Assembly: GCF_020531845.1 (NCBI RefSeq)
Contig: NZ_JAJAVF010000002.1
Span: forward strand, 593,543 to 657,542
Source: Methylobacillus methanolivorans
GTDB taxonomy: Bacteria; Pseudomonadota; Gammaproteobacteria; Burkholderiales; Methylophilaceae
Reading direction: 5' to 3'
Length of the DNA: 64,000 bases
Part shown: positions 26,713 through 35,665 of the stretch, in pieces
How positions within the stretch are numbered: the stretch's first letter is position 1
How the letters are laid out: every line of letters starts with the position of its first letter
Made by a program: the position numbers and the translations under genes
The notes under the pieces: model-generated
Seen by the model: only the letters and a program-made list of their open reading frames with translations
Told to the model about the DNA's origin: nothing
Databases searched by the model: none

Positions 26713-27303
26713 ATGAGTAAAAAATTGAAACTGGTGGCCGTATCGGGAAGCTTGAGCAGCCCATCGCGCACCACCGTGCTATTAAATGCCATTGTGGCTG
26801 AGTTGCAGCGCAAGCTGCCCCTGGAGGTGCATCTCATCGAGTTGCAGAAGCTGGGGCCATTGCTAGGCGGCAGCCTGAGCCGCCTGGAGCTGCCGCAAGC
26901 TGCGATCAAGGACATCCTCAAGATAGAAGAGGCTGACCTGCTGGTCGTTGCCACCCCGGTCTACCGCGCCTCCTTTACCGGCCTGTTCAAGCACTTGTTT
27001 GATTTTGTTGGCCACGAAAGCCTGACCAACATCCCTGTGCTGCTTGCCGCTACTGGCGGCAGCGAGCGCCATGCCTTGGTGATTGATCACCAGTTGCGCC
27101 CCTTGTTCAGCTTCTTCCAGGCCTTGACCCTGCCATTGGGTGTCTATGGCAGCGAGGCGGATTTCGAGACGCTCGACCTAGGTGGTTATGCGATTGCCAG
27201 CGAAGCCCTGCATGAGCGTATTGCGCTCGCGGTAGAGCGAGCATTGCCTTATCTCGCCGTGTCATCTCAGACCATCGCTTCTGCGGCAAAGGCCAGGGCA
27301 TGA
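26713..27303 (+). CDS. msuE: NAD(P)H-dependent FMN reductase, MsuE/SsuE/SfnE type
   Basis: 196 aa from the ATG after CAGGAGCAGGC; an upstream in-frame start at 26656 lies outside the likely transcript. A flavodoxin-like fold: the phosphate loop GSLSSPSRT (residues 12-20) binds FMN, and TPVYRASFTGLFKHLFDFV is the family signature. It makes the free FMNH2 that SfnG, SsuD and the DszC-like enzymes need. First gene of the sigma-54-driven operon that runs to livM or livK. MsuE, SsuE and SfnE cannot be told apart by eye. Confidence 0.88.
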   Translation: MSKKLKLVAVSGSLSSPSRTTVLLNAIVAELQRKLPLEVHLIELQKLGPLLGGSLSRLELPQAAIKDILKIEEADLLVVATPVYRASFTGLFKHLFDFVGHESLTNIPVLLAATGGSERHALVIDHQLRPLFSFFQALTLPLGVYGSEADFETLDLGGYAIASEALHERIALAVERALPYLAVSSQTIASAAKARA

Positions 27304-27426
27304 GCAAGACCATACGCTTCAGCGCTTTTGAAAGAGGTGGCGTTGAGTTTTTGTCCCAGAGCCTGCCATCTCTATCACAGGTTAGCGTCACTATGGTTTT
27401 GCCTAATGCCGATCAGGAGACCTGAG

Positions 27427-28230
27427 ATGAGTGCACGAACCCGGGCGTTTCCAGAGGCGGCAGGGTCGCTGCATGCTGAACAGCAATCGGAAGCGCTGTT
27501 GCGCGTGAATGACATCGAAGTCATTTATGACGGAGCCATCCTGGCTGTGAGCGGTGTTTCGCTGGCTGTACCGAAGGGTAGCATCATTGCCCTGCTGGGC
27601 GCCAACGGCGCGGGCAAGAGTACTACGCTGAAGGCGATTTCAGGGCTGGTGCGCGCCGACCGCGCTGACATCAGCCGCGGCAGCATTCACTTCAAGGGCC
27701 AGCTCAGTACAGATACGTCGGCCAATCTGCTGGTGCAGCAGGGCATCGTGCATGTGCTGGAAGGCCGCCATGTGTTCCCTCACCTCACGGTAGAGGAAAA
27801 CCTTATCAGCGGTGGCTTTGTGCGACGACCCGGCCGGCCGGCACTGCAAGCCGGGCTGGAGCGTATTTATGCCTGGTTTCCGCGCCTGAAGGAAAAACGC
27901 AAGGTGCAGGCAGGCTACACCTCGGGTGGCGAGCAGCAGATGGTGGCCATCGGCCGTGCCCTGATGACCAAGCCTTCGCTGGTATTGCTGGACGAGCCCT
28001 CCATGGGGCTGGCACCGCTGATCGTGGAGGAAATCTTTGACATCGTCAGCCAACTCAACGCCCAGGAAAACGTCAGCTTCCTGGTGGCTGAGCAAAACAT
28101 CCCTGTAGCGCTTAAACATGCCCATTACGGCTATGTGCTCGAAACCGGCAAGGTGGTGCTTGCAGGTAGTGCAGCAGCCCTGCTGCAAGACAGTGCTTTG
28201 CAAGATGCCTATCTAGGCAAGAAGCAATGA
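27427..28230 (+). CDS. livF: HAAT-type ABC transporter ATP-binding protein (LivF-like)
   Basis: 267 aa from the ATG preceded by AGGAG (27427). Walker A GANGAGKST (residues 58-66), signature TSGGEQQM, Walker B LVLLDEPSMGLAP, and the EGRHVFPHLTVEENL stretch that marks the LivF group of the branched-chain amino acid (HAAT) importers. It has a 25-residue N-terminal extension. It is encoded between msuE and sfnG, far from livGHMK in gene order but in the same operon, which ties the transporter to organosulfur use rather than to leucine. The substrate is inferred. Confidence 0.9.
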   Translation: MSARTRAFPEAAGSLHAEQQSEALLRVNDIEVIYDGAILAVSGVSLAVPKGSIIALLGANGAGKSTTLKAISGLVRADRADISRGSIHFKGQLSTDTSANLLVQQGIVHVLEGRHVFPHLTVEENLISGGFVRRPGRPALQAGLERIYAWFPRLKEKRKVQAGYTSGGEQQMVAIGRALMTKPSLVLLDEPSMGLAPLIVEEIFDIVSQLNAQENVSFLVAEQNIPVALKHAHYGYVLETGKVVLAGSAAALLQDSALQDAYLGKKQ

Positions 28231-28271
28231 ATATTTAAGTGAGTCAACGACATTAATTGAAAGGATACATC

Positions 28272-29372
28272 ATGAGCAGCAATCGCAAGGAAGACATCAA
28301 GTTTGCCTATTGGGTGCCCAATGTGAGTGGCGGCCTGGTGGTGAGCAAGATCGAGCAGCGCACCAGTTGGGATATTGATTACAACATCAAGCTGGCGCAA
28401 TTGGCAGAGCAGAATGGTTTTGAATATGCCTTGAGCCAGATTCGCTTTACCGCAGGTTATGGAGCGGAGTTCCAGCATGAGCCAGTCGCATTTTCCCATG
28501 CCTTGTTGGCAGCCACGACCAAGCTTAAGGTGATTGCTGCCATTCTTCCTGGCCCATGGAACCCGGCGGTGGCAGCCAAACAGTTGGCAACGATAGATCA
28601 ACTAACCAAGGGCCGTATTGCCATCAATGTGGTTTCTGGCTGGTTCAAGGGGGAGTTTCAGGCGATTGGCGAGCCATGGCTTGAGCATGATGAGCGCTAT
28701 CGCCGCTCAGAAGAGTTTATCCGCGCCCTGAAGGGAATCTGGACAACGGATAACTTCACCTTCAAGGGTGATTTCTATCGCTTCCATGATTACACGCTGA
28801 AACCCAAGCCCTACAACACCAATCCGCACCCGGAGATTTTTCAAGGGGGTAGTTCTCGTGCCGCGCGCGACATGGCATCCAGGGTATCTGACTGGTATTT
28901 CACCAATGGCAACACGGTAGAAGGCATCAAGGCCCAAGTGGATGACATCCGAGCTAAGGCTGCTGCCAATGGTCATCAGGTCAAGGTGGGGGTCAATGCC
29001 TTCATCATTGCGCGCGATACAGAAGAGGAGGCACGTGCAGTGCTGAAGGAAATCATTGATAAGGCTGACCCGGAAGCCGTCAATGCCTTTGGTGATGCTG
29101 CGAAGCAGGCAGGCAAGGCCAGCCCTGAAGGCGAAGGCAATTGGGCAAAATCAACTTTTGAAGACCTGGTGCAGTACAACGATGGGTTCAAGACCAACTT
29201 GATTGGCACGCCACAGCAAATTGCAGAACGTATTGTTGCCTTGAAAGCCGTGGGTGTTGACCTGGTGCTATCTGCCTTCCTGCATTTCCATGAGGAAGTC
29301 GCTTATTTCGGTGAAAAAGTCTTGCCGCTGGTGCGTGAACTGGAACAAAAACAGGTCGCATTGGCTGCTTGA
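28272..29372 (+). CDS. sfnG: FMNH2-dependent dimethylsulfone monooxygenase
   Basis: 366 aa from the ATG after AAAGGA, near the 363 aa of Pseudomonas SfnG. A luciferase-like TIM-barrel flavin monooxygenase that converts dimethylsulfone to methanesulfinate and formaldehyde. Motifs include FAYWVPNVSGGLVVSKIEQR at the N-terminus, AAILPGPWNPAVAAKQ, and NVVSGWFKGEFQAIG. It lies between livF and the AMP-ligase-like gene, and MsuE at the head of the operon would supply FMNH2. For a methylotroph the formaldehyde would also be a carbon source; that is inference. Confidence 0.92.
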   Translation: MSSNRKEDIKFAYWVPNVSGGLVVSKIEQRTSWDIDYNIKLAQLAEQNGFEYALSQIRFTAGYGAEFQHEPVAFSHALLAATTKLKVIAAILPGPWNPAVAAKQLATIDQLTKGRIAINVVSGWFKGEFQAIGEPWLEHDERYRRSEEFIRALKGIWTTDNFTFKGDFYRFHDYTLKPKPYNTNPHPEIFQGGSSRAARDMASRVSDWYFTNGNTVEGIKAQVDDIRAKAAANGHQVKVGVNAFIIARDTEEEARAVLKEIIDKADPEAVNAFGDAAKQAGKASPEGEGNWAKSTFEDLVQYNDGFKTNLIGTPQQIAERIVALKAVGVDLVLSAFLHFHEEVAYFGEKVLPLVRELEQKQVALAA

Positions 29373-29387
29373 AGCAAGGAAATGCAT

Positions 29388-30533
29388 ATGGCAAGCAATA
29401 CCTTACCGCACTGGCTGATTCAGCATGCGAACACGCAGCCACATCGTGTGGCGTTGCGTTACAAGCAATTGGGCATCTGGCATGAACAGCACTGGAAATC
29501 GCTGCATGAAGAAGTGGCGCAATTAGTGGCAGTGCTAGGCCAGATCGGATTTGAGCGTGGCAACACGCTGGTATTGCTGACGCATCCACGGCGAGAGGCC
29601 TTGCTACTCTCGATTGCGGCGCAATGGTTGGGTGGCATAGCCGCGCCATTGGATCCATCAATGGAAGAGGATGCGCTTGCCTTGCTGCTGGCGCACCTGG
29701 CACCCGCATTTGTATTTGCCGAGGGCCAGCAACAGGTGGAGCAAACCTTGGCAAGTAGCCCTCAAGGTGTGCGTGTGATTTATGCCGAGGCTCGCGGCCT
29801 TGCAGGGCAGCAACCATCGTCATTACGCCACTATTCATCGTTGCTGACAGGAGGCAGTTTGATAGCTTGTGAACCCGTGTCAGAGGCCGGGCAGACTGCG
29901 TTTGCGCTATATCGTGTTAACGGCGAACGTAGCGTGCAGGTGGAGCATTTTCGACATGATGAGCTGTTGGAAGAAGGGCGCCAATTGGTATTGGCCGAGC
30001 GTCTCGGGCGCTACGAGGAGGCTTTTGTTGCTCGCGTGTTTGCCACCAGTGGCCATCTACGTTACTTGTTGTCACCATGGCTGACGGCGGGATTTACGCT
30101 CAATTTTCCCGAGAGCATCGTCACAAGAGATACTGATAGGCGTGAGCTTGGGCCTACGCTGGTTGTTGGCACGCGAGAAACCTATCTCAGGCTTGAAGCC
30201 ATGATCAGGGAGCGCCTGCCACTGCCAGATAGTTGGCTTGGTCGGGTGGTGACTTATGCCTTGCATCGGGATGGGACGGTGTTACAGGGTTTTCTTGGAT
30301 ATTGGCTAATAAGGCGCCCCTTGCGTGACGTCATCGGTTTTAGCCGAATCAGGGTGCCATTGCTGATAGGCCCGGCCTTAACGGCAGACTCAGTGGCCTT
30401 TTTCAAGAGCCTGGATATCCATATCCGCACCTGGGATAAGGTCGCCAACTGGCGTACCTTGCCAACCACGACCACCAGGCAAATTCCAACCGTGCACGAT
30501 GACCTGGTAAGCACTGTAAGGAGAGCATCCTGA
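29388..30533 (+). CDS. Shortened AMP-binding (ANL) protein without active-site motifs
   Basis: 381 aa; the ATG at 29388 has AGGA seven bases upstream, better placed than the ATG at 29382. The N-terminal half reads as an acyl-CoA synthetase N-domain (TLPHWLIQHANTQPHRVALR, KQLGIWHEQHWKSLHEEVAQ, GGIAAPLDPSMEEDA). Where the P-loop TSGTTGxPKG should be stands YRVNGERSVQVEHFRHDELL, and the protein stops shortly after the place of the YGxTE motif, so the ATP site and whole C-terminal lid are missing. Liv-type clusters in related bacteria often carry a full ligase of about 640 aa at this place (from memory). This looks like a retained pseudoenzyme or a decayed gene. Its stop overlaps the livG start by one base, implying translational coupling, which may explain why it stays open. 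Confidence 0.75.
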   Translation: MASNTLPHWLIQHANTQPHRVALRYKQLGIWHEQHWKSLHEEVAQLVAVLGQIGFERGNTLVLLTHPRREALLLSIAAQWLGGIAAPLDPSMEEDALALLLAHLAPAFVFAEGQQQVEQTLASSPQGVRVIYAEARGLAGQQPSSLRHYSSLLTGGSLIACEPVSEAGQTAFALYRVNGERSVQVEHFRHDELLEEGRQLVLAERLGRYEEAFVARVFATSGHLRYLLSPWLTAGFTLNFPESIVTRDTDRRELGPTLVVGTRETYLRLEAMIRERLPLPDSWLGRVVTYALHRDGTVLQGFLGYWLIRRPLRDVIGFSRIRVPLLIGPALTADSVAFFKSLDIHIRTWDKVANWRTLPTTTTRQIPTVHDDLVSTVRRAS

Positions 30534-31303
30534 TGACAGCCCCTTTGCTTGAGTTGCAAGATATTTCCCTTTCCTTCAAGGGTGTTAAGGCAATCAGCGA
30601 TATTAGCTTTACTGTGAAACAAGGCGAGATATGTGCGTTGATTGGTCCGAACGGAGCGGGCAAGAGCTCTTTGCTTAACATTATTAATGGTGTCTACCAG
30701 CCTGACATCGGGTATATCCATTTCAATGGTGCTAGTCATCGCAAGATGCGTGCGAATCTTGCTGCAACACAAGGTATCGCGCGTACTTTCCAGAATATTG
30801 CCTTATTCAAGAGCATGACGGTGCTCGATAACGTGTTGACTGGCCGCAATCTGCAAGTGAAAAGCGGTTGGCTGGAACAGGCCTTGCGTTTTGGTCGCGC
30901 AATCCCGGACGAAAACGTACAGCGTCGCAAGGCAGAGGAAGTGATTGATTTTCTGCGTATCAATCAGTGGCGCAACAGTATTGTGAGCACCTTGCCTTAT
31001 GGCTTGCAGAAACGCGTAGAGCTTGCTCGTGCCTTGGCCTCGGAACCGAGGTTGCTGCTCTTGGATGAACCCATGGCTGGCATGAACAGCGAAGAAAAGG
31101 CCGAGATGAGTGGTTTTATCCTGGATACCCAGCGTGAGTTCGGCACCACCGTGGTGTTGATCGAGCATGACATTGGCGTGGTAATGAATCTCTCTGACCA
31201 TGTGGTGGTGCTGGATTATGGCCGCAAGGTTGGCGATGGCACGCCCGATGAAGTGCGCAATAATCCGGAGGTGATCGCCGCCTATCTTGGGGTAAAACAT
31301 TAA
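30533..31303 (+). CDS. livG: HAAT-type ABC transporter ATP-binding protein (LivG-like)
   Basis: 256 aa. Walker A GPNGAGKSS (residues 38-46), Q-loop GIARTFQNIALF, an unorthodox signature LPYGLQKRVELARAL usual for LivG, Walker B LLLLDEPMAGM, then IEHDIGVVMNL. The start ATG overlaps the preceding stop (TGATG) and AAGGAG lies 10 nt upstream. Pairs with the LivF-like protein as the second ATPase of a heterodimeric motor. Confidence 0.93.
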   Translation: MTAPLLELQDISLSFKGVKAISDISFTVKQGEICALIGPNGAGKSSLLNIINGVYQPDIGYIHFNGASHRKMRANLAATQGIARTFQNIALFKSMTVLDNVLTGRNLQVKSGWLEQALRFGRAIPDENVQRRKAEEVIDFLRINQWRNSIVSTLPYGLQKRVELARALASEPRLLLLDEPMAGMNSEEKAEMSGFILDTQREFGTTVVLIEHDIGVVMNLSDHVVVLDYGRKVGDGTPDEVRNNPEVIAAYLGVKH

Positions 31304-31328
31304 GAGTGATGGATAAGGAAATGAAATA

Positions 31329-32210
31329 ATGGAATTTTTCCTTGAGGTTTTGGCGGGTGGCCTGCTCGCTGGCCTGATGTACTCCCTGGTGGCGATCGGC
31401 TTTGTGCTGATCTACAAGGCCTCGGGCGTATTCAACTTTGCACAGGGCGCCATGGTGCTGTTTGCCGCGCTGACTTTTGTCAGCCTGCTGGAGCGCGGCG
31501 TGCCATTCTGGGCGAGCTTTGCCATCACCTTATTGGCGATGGTGGCGCTGGCATGGGGCATAGAACGCGTAGTGCTGAGGCCCTTGGTCAACAAGCCGCC
31601 GATCACGCTGTTCATGGCTACCCTGGGCCTGAGCTACATCATCGAGGGGCTGGCGCAGTTTCTCTGGGGTGCACAGGTGCACGGCCTGGAGCTGGGCATC
31701 AGCGATGAGCCGCTGGAAGTCGGCGGGCTGCTGCTATCGCAGTTCGACCTGTTTGCCGCCACCACCGCTGGCGTACTGGTGTTGCTGCTGTCTTTGCTGT
31801 TCAACAAAACCAGGATGGGGATTTCCCTGCGTGCAGTAGCAGATGACCAACTGGCGGCGCTATCAGTGGGCATCAAGTTACAGCGGATATGGATGATCGT
31901 TTGGGCAGTGGCGGGCTTTGTCGGTCTGGTGGCTGGTCTATTGTGGGGCGCTCGCTTGGGTGTGCAGTTCTCATTGTCGCTGGTCGTGCTCAAGGCCTTG
32001 CCGGTGTTGATTATCGGAGGATTCACTTCCATCGGTGGCGCGATAGTCGGCGGCCTGATCATAGGCGCATCGGAAAAGCTGGCCGAGGTCTACTTGGGGC
32101 CGCTCATCGGCGGAGGCATCGAAAACTGGTTCCCTTATGTGCTGGCCTTGTTGTTTCTGTTGGTCAGGCCGGCCGGGATTTTTGGCGAACGCGCCATTGA
32201 GCGGGTATAG
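31329..32210 (+). CDS. livH: HAAT-type ABC transporter permease (LivH-like)
   Basis: 293 aa, almost wholly membrane helices (about eight). The family pattern YSLVAIGFVLIYKASGVFNF, including the FNFAQGAM motif, lies near residues 20-45; ADDQLAALSVGI in the middle and GGFTSIGGAIVGGLIIG towards the end are LivH signatures. Starts 25 nt after livG and precedes livM by 21 nt. Confidence 0.93.
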   Translation: MEFFLEVLAGGLLAGLMYSLVAIGFVLIYKASGVFNFAQGAMVLFAALTFVSLLERGVPFWASFAITLLAMVALAWGIERVVLRPLVNKPPITLFMATLGLSYIIEGLAQFLWGAQVHGLELGISDEPLEVGGLLLSQFDLFAATTAGVLVLLLSLLFNKTRMGISLRAVADDQLAALSVGIKLQRIWMIVWAVAGFVGLVAGLLWGARLGVQFSLSLVVLKALPVLIIGGFTSIGGAIVGGLIIGASEKLAEVYLGPLIGGGIENWFPYVLALLFLLVRPAGIFGERAIERV

Positions 32211-32231
32211 CACCGCGTATAGGACACCATC

Positions 32232-33299
32232 ATGATCTATAGAGAATCCGGACAATTCATCACCTCGTATCGCGCTGACCAGCGTATCTTTAAGCTCTGG
32301 CAGCAGCGCTGGGCCTTTTATGCCTTGCTGGGCTTTGCGTTTGCCGTTGTGCCCTTCATCGGCAACGATTACTGGTTCAGCGCCATCCTCATTCCTTTCC
32401 TGGTGCTGTCGCTGGCAGGTCTGGGCCTTAATCTGCTCACGGGGTATGCTGGGCAGCTCTCATTGGGATCGGCAGCCTTCATGGCGGTAGGTGCGTTCGC
32501 TGCCTATAACTTTCATCTCCGCATAGAAGGCTTGCCGTTACTGTTGAGCTTTGGCCTTGGTGGAATCACGGCGGCCTTGGTTGGCGTGGTGTTCGGCCTG
32601 CCCAGCCTGAGAATCAAGGGGTTTTACCTGCTGGTGTCTACGCTGGCTGCGCAGTTCGTCGTCACTTGGGTGCTGACCCAGTTCGGCTGGTTCTCCAATT
32701 ACAATGCTTCCGGCGTCATCAGTGCGCCGCCGCTGGTGATTTTTGGTCATGATTTCAGCTCACCAGCCGGGCGCTACCTGCTGACCCTCGGTGTAGTGGC
32801 AGCACTGGCACTGCTGGCACGTAATATCGTCCGCAGCGAGCTTGGCCGCCACTGGATGGCGGTGCGCGACATGGATACGGCAGCCGCCGTCATCGGCATC
32901 CCCATTCTCAAGACCAAGCTTCTGGCCTTTGCCATCAGCTCCTTTTTCCTGGGGATCGCCGGTGCGTTGTGGGCTTTCACCTATCTGGGCACGGTAGAGC
33001 CGCATGGCTTTGATCTCAATCGTTCGTTCCAGATACTGTTCATCATCATTATCGGCGGCATGGGCAGTATCTTGGGCAATTTCCTCGGTGCTGCCTTCAT
33101 CGTGCTGCTGCCTATCTTGCTTTCCAATCTATTCTCCAGCCTGCTGGCGGGCGTGGTAGACCCCGGTCAGCTGGAAAACCTACAGAAGATGATTTTTGGC
33201 GCAGTCATCATTTTCTTCCTGATCAAGGAGCCTGCCGGCTTGGCGCGCCTATGGCAGAGCTTCCGTGAGCGTAGCCGTATCTGGCCACTGCGTTTTTAA
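32232..33299 (+). CDS. livM: HAAT-type ABC transporter permease (LivM-like)
   Basis: 355 aa with about eight to nine membrane helices. LivM motifs: GLGLNLLTGYAGQLSLGSAA (residues about 58-77), SLRIKGFYLLVSTLAAQF, and IIIIGGMGSILGNFLGAAF. A soluble N-terminal stretch of about 30 residues precedes the first helix. Partner of the LivH-like permease. Confidence 0.93.
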   Translation: MIYRESGQFITSYRADQRIFKLWQQRWAFYALLGFAFAVVPFIGNDYWFSAILIPFLVLSLAGLGLNLLTGYAGQLSLGSAAFMAVGAFAAYNFHLRIEGLPLLLSFGLGGITAALVGVVFGLPSLRIKGFYLLVSTLAAQFVVTWVLTQFGWFSNYNASGVISAPPLVIFGHDFSSPAGRYLLTLGVVAALALLARNIVRSELGRHWMAVRDMDTAAAVIGIPILKTKLLAFAISSFFLGIAGALWAFTYLGTVEPHGFDLNRSFQILFIIIIGGMGSILGNFLGAAFIVLLPILLSNLFSSLLAGVVDPGQLENLQKMIFGAVIIFFLIKEPAGLARLWQSFRERSRIWPLRF

Positions 33300-33351
33300 C
33301 GTGGCTATCAATGTCGCAGATACCTATTTCCTGATCGCCATCTAGATCGCG

Positions 33352-33368
33352 CCATGCCTATGGCATGG
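33352..33368 (+). promoter_or_regulatory. Short hairpin between livM and livK
   Basis: CCATGCC-TAT-GGCATGG in the 184-nt livM-livK gap, without a strong T-tract, followed by AT-rich DNA and then the livK ribosome site. It may stop part of the transcripts or protect the 5' end of a separate livK message, so that more binding protein than permease is made. Confidence 0.45.
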
Positions 33369-33483
33369 GTAGGGGATTTTACGTCTTGTTTATATATAAA
33401 CAACTTTAGGAGAGTGTTTTAATGTGTTGAATTTTAATGATTATAAAATCTCATGAATATAATATTTGAATAGGAGTATCAAC

Positions 33484-34821
33484 ATGTTGTCTTTGATTAA
33501 AAAGCCAATCTTCCTGCTAGGTGCAATGGCATTGGGCCTAGGCCTTGCTGCCGGAGCAGCGCAGGCAGCCAACGAGCAATACTTCCCCTTGCAGAGCTAC
33601 CGCGTCGGCCCTTATGCCGCCGGTGGCACCGGGTTCTTCGGTGGTTTCATCGATTACCTGCAATACGTCAACCTCAAGGAAGGCGGCGTCAATGGTGTCA
33701 AGTTCACCTGGAGCGAGTGCGAGACCGAATACGTGGTGGAAAAGGGCGTGGAGTGCTACGAGCGCCTGAAGAAAGGCCTCAACGGAGCACCTGCGGCCGC
33801 AACCAATCCGCTATCCGTAGGCATCGCCTATGCCACGCTGGAACGCTCCGCTGCTGACAAGCTGCCGCTGATTACAATCAACCACGGTCGCACCGACTCC
33901 ACTGACGGCAGCGTCTTCCCCTACGTGTTCCCGCTACAGCTTAACCCCTATAGCGAAGTATCCGCCATCATTAACTACATCGCGGACAAATCCGGCGGCC
34001 TTGATAAGCTCAAGGGCAAGAAAATCGTCACCCTGTTCCACGGCTCACCCTACGGCAAGGAAACCAACCCCATCCTCGAACTGCTGGCGAAGAAATATGG
34101 CTTCGAGCTGACCTTGCTCGAAGTGCCGCACCCAGGCAACGAGCAACAATCGCAATGGCTCAACATCCGCCGCATCAAGCCGGATTGGGTGATCCTGCGC
34201 GGTTGGGGCGTGATGAACCCGGTGGCGCTGAAAACCGCGCAAAAGACCGGCTTCCCCGCTGACCATATCATCGGCAACATCTGGAGCAACTCGGAAGAAG
34301 ATGCCGCCCCAGCCGGCGCTGCTGCCAAGGGCTTCATCTCCATCACCACCCATCCTTCCGGTACCAACTTCCCCGTGCTGCAAGACATCGACAAGACTGT
34401 CCTTAAGGCAGGCAAGGGTAACCTGCAAGACCCTAAACGCTTTGGCACCGTGTATTACAACCTCGGCGTGGTGAACGGCATCCTCAATGTAGAAGCCGTG
34501 CGTGTGGCGCAAGCCAAATTCGGCAAGCGCCCATTGACTGGTGAAGAAGTGCGCTGGGGCTTCGAGAATATCCGCCTGGATGATGTCCGCCTCAAACAAC
34601 TCGGCGCTTATGGCTTGGTGCAACCGCTGAAATTGTCTTGCTCTGACCACGAAGGCGGCGGCGCAGTACGCTTCCAGCAATGGGACGGCAAGCAATGGAA
34701 AGTGATCTCGGATTGGGTACAGGCAGATCGCAAACTGCTGCGCCCGATTATCGAGGAATCATCGCATAAGTACGCCAAGGAGAAGGGCATTACGCCGCGT
34801 GATTGCAGCAAGGAGTCCTAG
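33484..34821 (+). CDS. livK: HAAT-type periplasmic substrate-binding protein (LivK-like)
   Basis: 445 aa from the ATG with TAGGAG upstream; a Sec signal peptide ends at AQA (about residue 30). The mature part belongs to the type I periplasmic binding fold (Peripla_BP_6) in a branch with YRVGPYAAGGTGFFGGFIDY and WSECETEYVVEKGVECYERL, distinct from classical leucine-binding LivJ/LivK. Conserved NHGRTDSTDGSVFPYVFPL lies around residue 130. As the specificity subunit of an operon carrying msuE and sfnG, it is a good candidate for binding an organosulfur compound; the pocket cannot be judged by eye. Confidence 0.9.
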   Translation: MLSLIKKPIFLLGAMALGLGLAAGAAQAANEQYFPLQSYRVGPYAAGGTGFFGGFIDYLQYVNLKEGGVNGVKFTWSECETEYVVEKGVECYERLKKGLNGAPAAATNPLSVGIAYATLERSAADKLPLITINHGRTDSTDGSVFPYVFPLQLNPYSEVSAIINYIADKSGGLDKLKGKKIVTLFHGSPYGKETNPILELLAKKYGFELTLLEVPHPGNEQQSQWLNIRRIKPDWVILRGWGVMNPVALKTAQKTGFPADHIIGNIWSNSEEDAAPAGAAAKGFISITTHPSGTNFPVLQDIDKTVLKAGKGNLQDPKRFGTVYYNLGVVNGILNVEAVRVAQAKFGKRPLTGEEVRWGFENIRLDDVRLKQLGAYGLVQPLKLSCSDHEGGGAVRFQQWDGKQWKVISDWVQADRKLLRPIIEESSHKYAKEKGITPRDCSKES

Positions 34822-34828
34822 CCTCCTA

Positions 34829-34869
34829 ATAACACAGGTCTTCCTGCGCCTGAGGGGGACCTATGTTAT
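34829..34869 (+). terminator. Imperfect hairpin after livK, weak terminator
   Basis: TAACACAGGTC at 34830-34840 pairs, with one mismatch, with GACCTATGTTA at 34858-34868, directly after the livK stop. There is no T-run, so termination may need Rho. Confidence 0.45.
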
Positions 34870-35062
34870 ATGTAGATAAAACAGAGTCGTCGTTCCCTTT
34901 CATGAATGCCATTGTGTATTTTCCTGCAAAATTTTAAACGATCTAAATCTTGATGTATCAATGATGATATTTAGATCATAGGCAAGTACGTTGACTTAGC
35001 TCTACCTCATCCCATACGATCGGGCTATCTAAAATATTGTTGAGTCTATGAGGAGAATTTTG

Positions 35063-35377
35063 ATGTTTGAAAGTGGAATAGAAAAAACGATCATCATCAC
35101 CGCTATCATTATTTGGTTTGCTCATGGATGGTACCTCAATGAGCGCCTTAAGAATGTGCACGAAAAACTCGACCGTGTTCTCGACACTTTTGACGGTTTG
35201 CGCGATTACCTTTACGACATCGACCCACAATTTAATGATGAACGCCAATTGCTCGAAGACTTACGCGAATCGCTTGATAACGGATCTGTAAGTTTTTCTG
35301 GGATGAACCATATGGAACTAATTGAGAAGAAAAAGCATGCAGGTAAAAGAACGCTCGACATACCTTTTATCCGGTAA
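35063..35377 (+). CDS. Small single-pass membrane protein of unknown function (104 aa)
   Basis: 104 aa from the ATG with GAGGAG upstream (35063); an ATG five codons earlier has no site. One membrane helix at about residues 8-25 (KTIIITAIIIWFAHGWYLN), followed by an acidic, probably helical cytoplasmic or periplasmic tail (VHEKLDRVLDTFDGLRDYLY). No family recognised. It sits alone in AT-rich DNA between the sulfur island and the porin gene. Confidence 0.6.
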   Translation: MFESGIEKTIIITAIIIWFAHGWYLNERLKNVHEKLDRVLDTFDGLRDYLYDIDPQFNDERQLLEDLRESLDNGSVSFSGMNHMELIEKKKHAGKRTLDIPFIR

Positions 35378-35629
35378 AACTTATGGTCCAATAAATCATT
35401 CTAGCGGACTGTCAAAAATCTACACTTTTTGCCGTCTGCTGAATTCTCAATTGCTCGGTTTATGTCTTTGGATAAGTTATTTTTAAATGTAATCCAGATA
35501 CGTCGCTGAGGTTCTGAAGAGAGCGAAAGATTATTGTGATATCTGTAGTAATTCCTATGCCATTTCTTCGCGCAAATTGTTCTTGTGTGTGGCATTTGCT
35601 TTAAGTGCTAGGACTCTACACGGTGATAT

Positions 35630-35657
35630 AAACCATGAGTGGTTCCACTCATGGTTT
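35630..35657 (+). terminator. Hairpin terminator before the porin gene end
   Basis: AAACCATGAGTGG/CCACTCATGGTTT, 13-bp arms with a 2-nt loop, followed on the plus strand by a T-run. It can end plus-strand transcripts; on the minus strand, just past the porin stop, the tail is poorer in T. Confidence 0.75.
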
Positions 35658-35665
35658 TTTTGTTT

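Noticed and set aside
35401..35595. 64-codon minus-strand frame
   Set aside because: No convincing ribosome site, no recognisable features, AT-rich DNA where such frames arise by chance.
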